NCBI GenBank assembly: GCA_963754135.1
Contig: CAVWEY010000003.1
Span: forward strand, 248,001-312,000
Direction of reading: 5' to 3'
DNA length: 64,000 nucleotides
Source of the DNA: JAJFUI01 sp963754135
GTDB taxonomy: Bacteria; Planctomycetota; Planctomycetia; Pirellulales; Thermoguttaceae
Shown here in pieces: positions 61,591-64,000 of this stretch (within the stretch, counting starts at the first letter, position 1; every line of letters begins with the position of its first letter). The position numbers and the translations under genes were made by a program. The notes beneath the pieces were generated by a model that made no database searches, was not told the DNA's origin, and saw only the letters and a program-made list of their open reading frames with translations.

Positions 61591-64000
61591 GAATCACAAC
61601 CGCCGTTTGGTTGATCGTCGGCGCCGAAGCCGGCCAGACGAGATGGGCACCATCTTCAGAACCCCTTCCAGATAGTCCTCCACCGCCCCCTCGCTGCGCG
61701 GGGGCAGTTGCACCCGGTAAGCCTGACGGGCCACGTGCGACTCCCTCGACTTTTCGGAAATCTCCCCTGCCAAGCGGACGCCAACAGAGGGTTACGCCCG
61801 TGCTCTTCGCCCGCGACAGGACAAAGGCCCTGATCTCCTGGGGCTCTCCCGGGTGGAGGTGAGACCGCTTGCAGGGCACATAGAAACGCGGGCGCCGGTG
61901 TAAGCGGTGCGCACCGCAAATTCCGGCGGGAGTGCATTTCCCAGGATGCCGGCGATTTCCCCGTCGTAGCGGGTCACCACTTCGGTCCCGCCGCCAAGAC
62001 TTGAGATGACACCCGCGTCGCCCGGCGTGTCCGCACAAGCGACGTGAGCGCCGATCCAGTTTTCACAGGTCCGCGCCAACTGTAGACGCAGGGGAAGGAC
62101 CTGCTCCTGAGCAAACTCCCTCTTCTTCATTGGATCGCGTATGTCACGGCACCGCTTCATGGCATCCTCCAGACGATACGCGCGGGCAAAGGTGTACGTG
62201 CGGTGATACTGGGCGCGGCAGAGATTCAACCAGAAATCATACCTCGCCCGGTTGCCGGGCCCTTCGACCGCAGACCGCGCGTTTTCCATACGTTTCAGCG
62301 GGGCAAAGGCGGCTTCAATCTCCTCGTCGGCGGGCCGCCTGCCGTCGCGGATCAAGTTGGAGATGTCAACGCTCTTGCCGTCGAAGGCTTGGAGCGCCCT
62401 GCCGGCCTCGGCGCCGCCTTCCGGCCCGAACCACGCCCGGCCCCACTCCGCCCAGTAGGATTCCATATCGGGCGGGTCCTTGTCGGAGTAGTCCCAACTC
62501 GCCCGGCTGAGCGCCGCCACATTGGGATTGATGGCCGAGGTCCGCCAATGAATGGCCATCAGACCATCGCAGCCGTACCGCTTGGCATCCCGGGCATTGG
62601 AGAACGTGCGTGCGACCCAGAGGGGAGCGTCGACGACGCCAATTTCATCGTCTTCCGCCCACGGGATGGCCCACTTGGACCGGCCGGAAATGGCGGCGTA
62701 TGCGGGGTCCACGGGCCTGCGGCCCAGCCCGAAGACGATCGACGCGGAGGCCCAACTCTTGGGCACGCGCCGGTCGCACCACAGGTGGTCGGCCTGCGTG
62801 CCCAGCCGCCAGCCGCAAGTCGCCAGGCGGAAGGGCGCCTTGACGGCCTTCGCCGCGGCGTCGGCCAGCGTCAGGTCCTGCGCGACGTTCTCTTTCGTCG
62901 TGATCTCCCAGTCTTTCAGCCCTTCGCCGCCCATCCAGACTTCGGGCGTCCAGAGCCAGTAGTAGTCTACCGGCGACTTGCGCATCAGCCGCAGGAACGT
63001 CCCCTCGTAGAGCCGCTGTAGCGCCTTGGGACCGGCGGGGTCCATGCCTCTTGCCTTCAGGTGTTCCTGGAGTTCCTTCGGTATTCCCAGCGGGGTCTCG
63101 GTGCCGGTGCAGACCCTTACCCCCAAGCTCCGCGCATGCTCGAACGTCTTGCTCTGCATCTCCCCGTAGCGGTTGAACATCTCCACGCAACCGGCCTGGG
63201 TTTTGGGCCATTCCGGCCACTCCTTCAGGAAGTCGGCGGCGAATTCGTCCCCCTCGAACAACAGGCCGGCGCCGGCGGCGTAGCGGCTGGTGGGGCAGGG
63301 ATTGGGGTTGACCTTGCCCCAAAAGACCCGTGACGTGGCCAACCCTGCCCGATAGGCGAAGCGGACGTTGCCCTTTTCGTCCACGTCTTCCGGCAGGCCG
63401 ATCCACACGTTTGCTTCGGGACCCCACGAATTCCAACTGGGATAGGTATGAAAGCCGATGAAATTCATCCGCAGTTTGGCCATTTGCGAAAGCACCGCCT
63501 CGTAATCCGGAAGGTTCCACCAATCCGGGCCCATCTGGAAGTCGTGGAACGGCTGCAAGCCACGGAGGGAAAAACGCGGCTTCCCAACTTCATCCAGCGC
63601 CGGCATGCGCCACGGCAACCGCTGGTCCGGAATCACGTCCTCATCCAAGCCGAAACGGACGCCGAGCCGCTCCGCAAACCGATAGGCCCCGTAGAGCGTT
63701 CCCACGTCGTCGCCGCCGACGATCCAAAGCCGTCGGTGGCCGTCGGTTCCGACGGTCTTCAATAGAAATTCCTGCGCCCCGAGCTTCTCGGCTTCCGCCT
63801 TCAGGGCCGACTGGGCTACCATCGGTCGGTCCTTGCGGGCCACAACGATGGCGGGCGACGCGGCGACGCCGTGGTCGCCGGCATCCTCGCCCGCCTGCGA
63901 TACGGCGGGAAGAATCCCCGTGCGCAAGTAGACGTAGCGTTGCACTTCCTGCGCCGCCAGCCGTTCCAACCGCGAGGCGTCGGGGGCCGCCGTCACCGTG
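61591..64000 (-). CDS. GH67-like (alpha-glucuronidase-fold) protein, partial at right edge, frameshifted
   Basis: Reads in from the right edge with ASRLERLAAQEVQRYVYLRT, like the N-terminal domain of GH67 alpha-glucuronidases, then VGGDDVGTLYGAYRFAERLG and VRFGLDEDVIPDQRLPW. A TIM-barrel region follows: LRGLQPFHDFQMGPDWWNLP, MNFIGFHTYPSWNSWG, VDYYWLWTPEVWMGGEG and DGLMAIHWRTSAINPNV. The first frame is good to about 61880; afterwards REFYV-type sequence (FYVPCKRSHLHPGEPQEIRA), SEKSRESHVARQAYRVQLPP and GAHLVWPASAPTINQTAVVI lie in different frames, so at least three shifts occur in 250 bases. The GTG at 63996 is probably internal. Substrate unknown. Confidence 0.8.

Overview
The window reads as a chromosomal stretch of a GC-rich Planctomycete, most likely in or near the Pirellulales. 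The evidence is the set of families present: DUF1549/DUF1553 next to DUF1501, a DUF1559 pseudopilin, a PEP-CTERM protein, a DUF4091 glycosidase-like protein, a BON protein with the lineage's aromatic C-terminus, a subtilase with an LExL-type N-terminal sorting motif, and a reduced mraZ-rsmH neighbourhood. No ribosomal marker is present, so the placement rests on gene families and is inference.

Layout. 1-4.2 kb (minus): DUF1501, DUF1549/DUF1553 and class II DAHP synthase. 4.8-8.5 kb: OPT peptide transporter and PepD dipeptidase, a plausible peptide-use pair. 8.6-12 kb: small hypothetical, Gfo/Idh/MocA oxidoreductase, radical SAM/SPASM protein. 12.2-13.9 kb: a complete ISKra4-family element with 9-bp target duplication. 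14-16 kb: FG-GAP protein and PfkB kinase. 16-25 kb: TolC-like lipoprotein, DUF4091 protein, GH36-like protein, alpha/beta hydrolase. 25-28.5 kb: small envelope proteins and lipoproteins. 28.6-35.2 kb: a TPR-ExbB-ExbD-cyclase-fold protein operon. 35.4-36 kb: two TatA-type genes and tRNA-Val. 36.3-41 kb: glycosyltransferase, mraZ, a candidate structured RNA, rsmH, LysM protein, putative molybdenum carrier. 41-44.6 kb: subtilase and Bro-N protein. 44.7-48.5 kb: IS66 and IS4 elements. 48.5-51.2 kb: beta-propeller phosphoesterase. 51.2-58.8 kb: accessory region with gene remnants (catalase, resolvase, VWA-like), a single type I-C-like CRISPR repeat, a TPR protein, a cobalamin riboswitch before a DUF1559 gene, DUF6573, SUMF1/PEP-CTERM and LRR proteins. 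58.8-64 kb (minus): a very large glycoside-hydrolase-like region that runs off the right edge.

More than twenty otherwise well-conserved genes are broken by one or a few single-base frameshifts, while many long neighbours are intact. At least one shift is in a 7-base homopolymer. Sequence or assembly error is therefore a serious alternative to real decay, and frameshifted genes are annotated over their full reconstructed span with the shift stated.

The most unusual signals are: a strongly structured candidate RNA and a seven-codon mini-ORF between mraZ and rsmH, with four perfectly phased MraZ boxes upstream of mraZ; a cobalamin riboswitch placed before a pseudopilin-like DUF1559 gene; an ExbB/ExbD operon ending in a membrane protein fused to a terpenoid-cyclase-like barrel; an orphan CRISPR repeat between gene stumps; and an in-frame tnpA-tnpB fusion in IS66.
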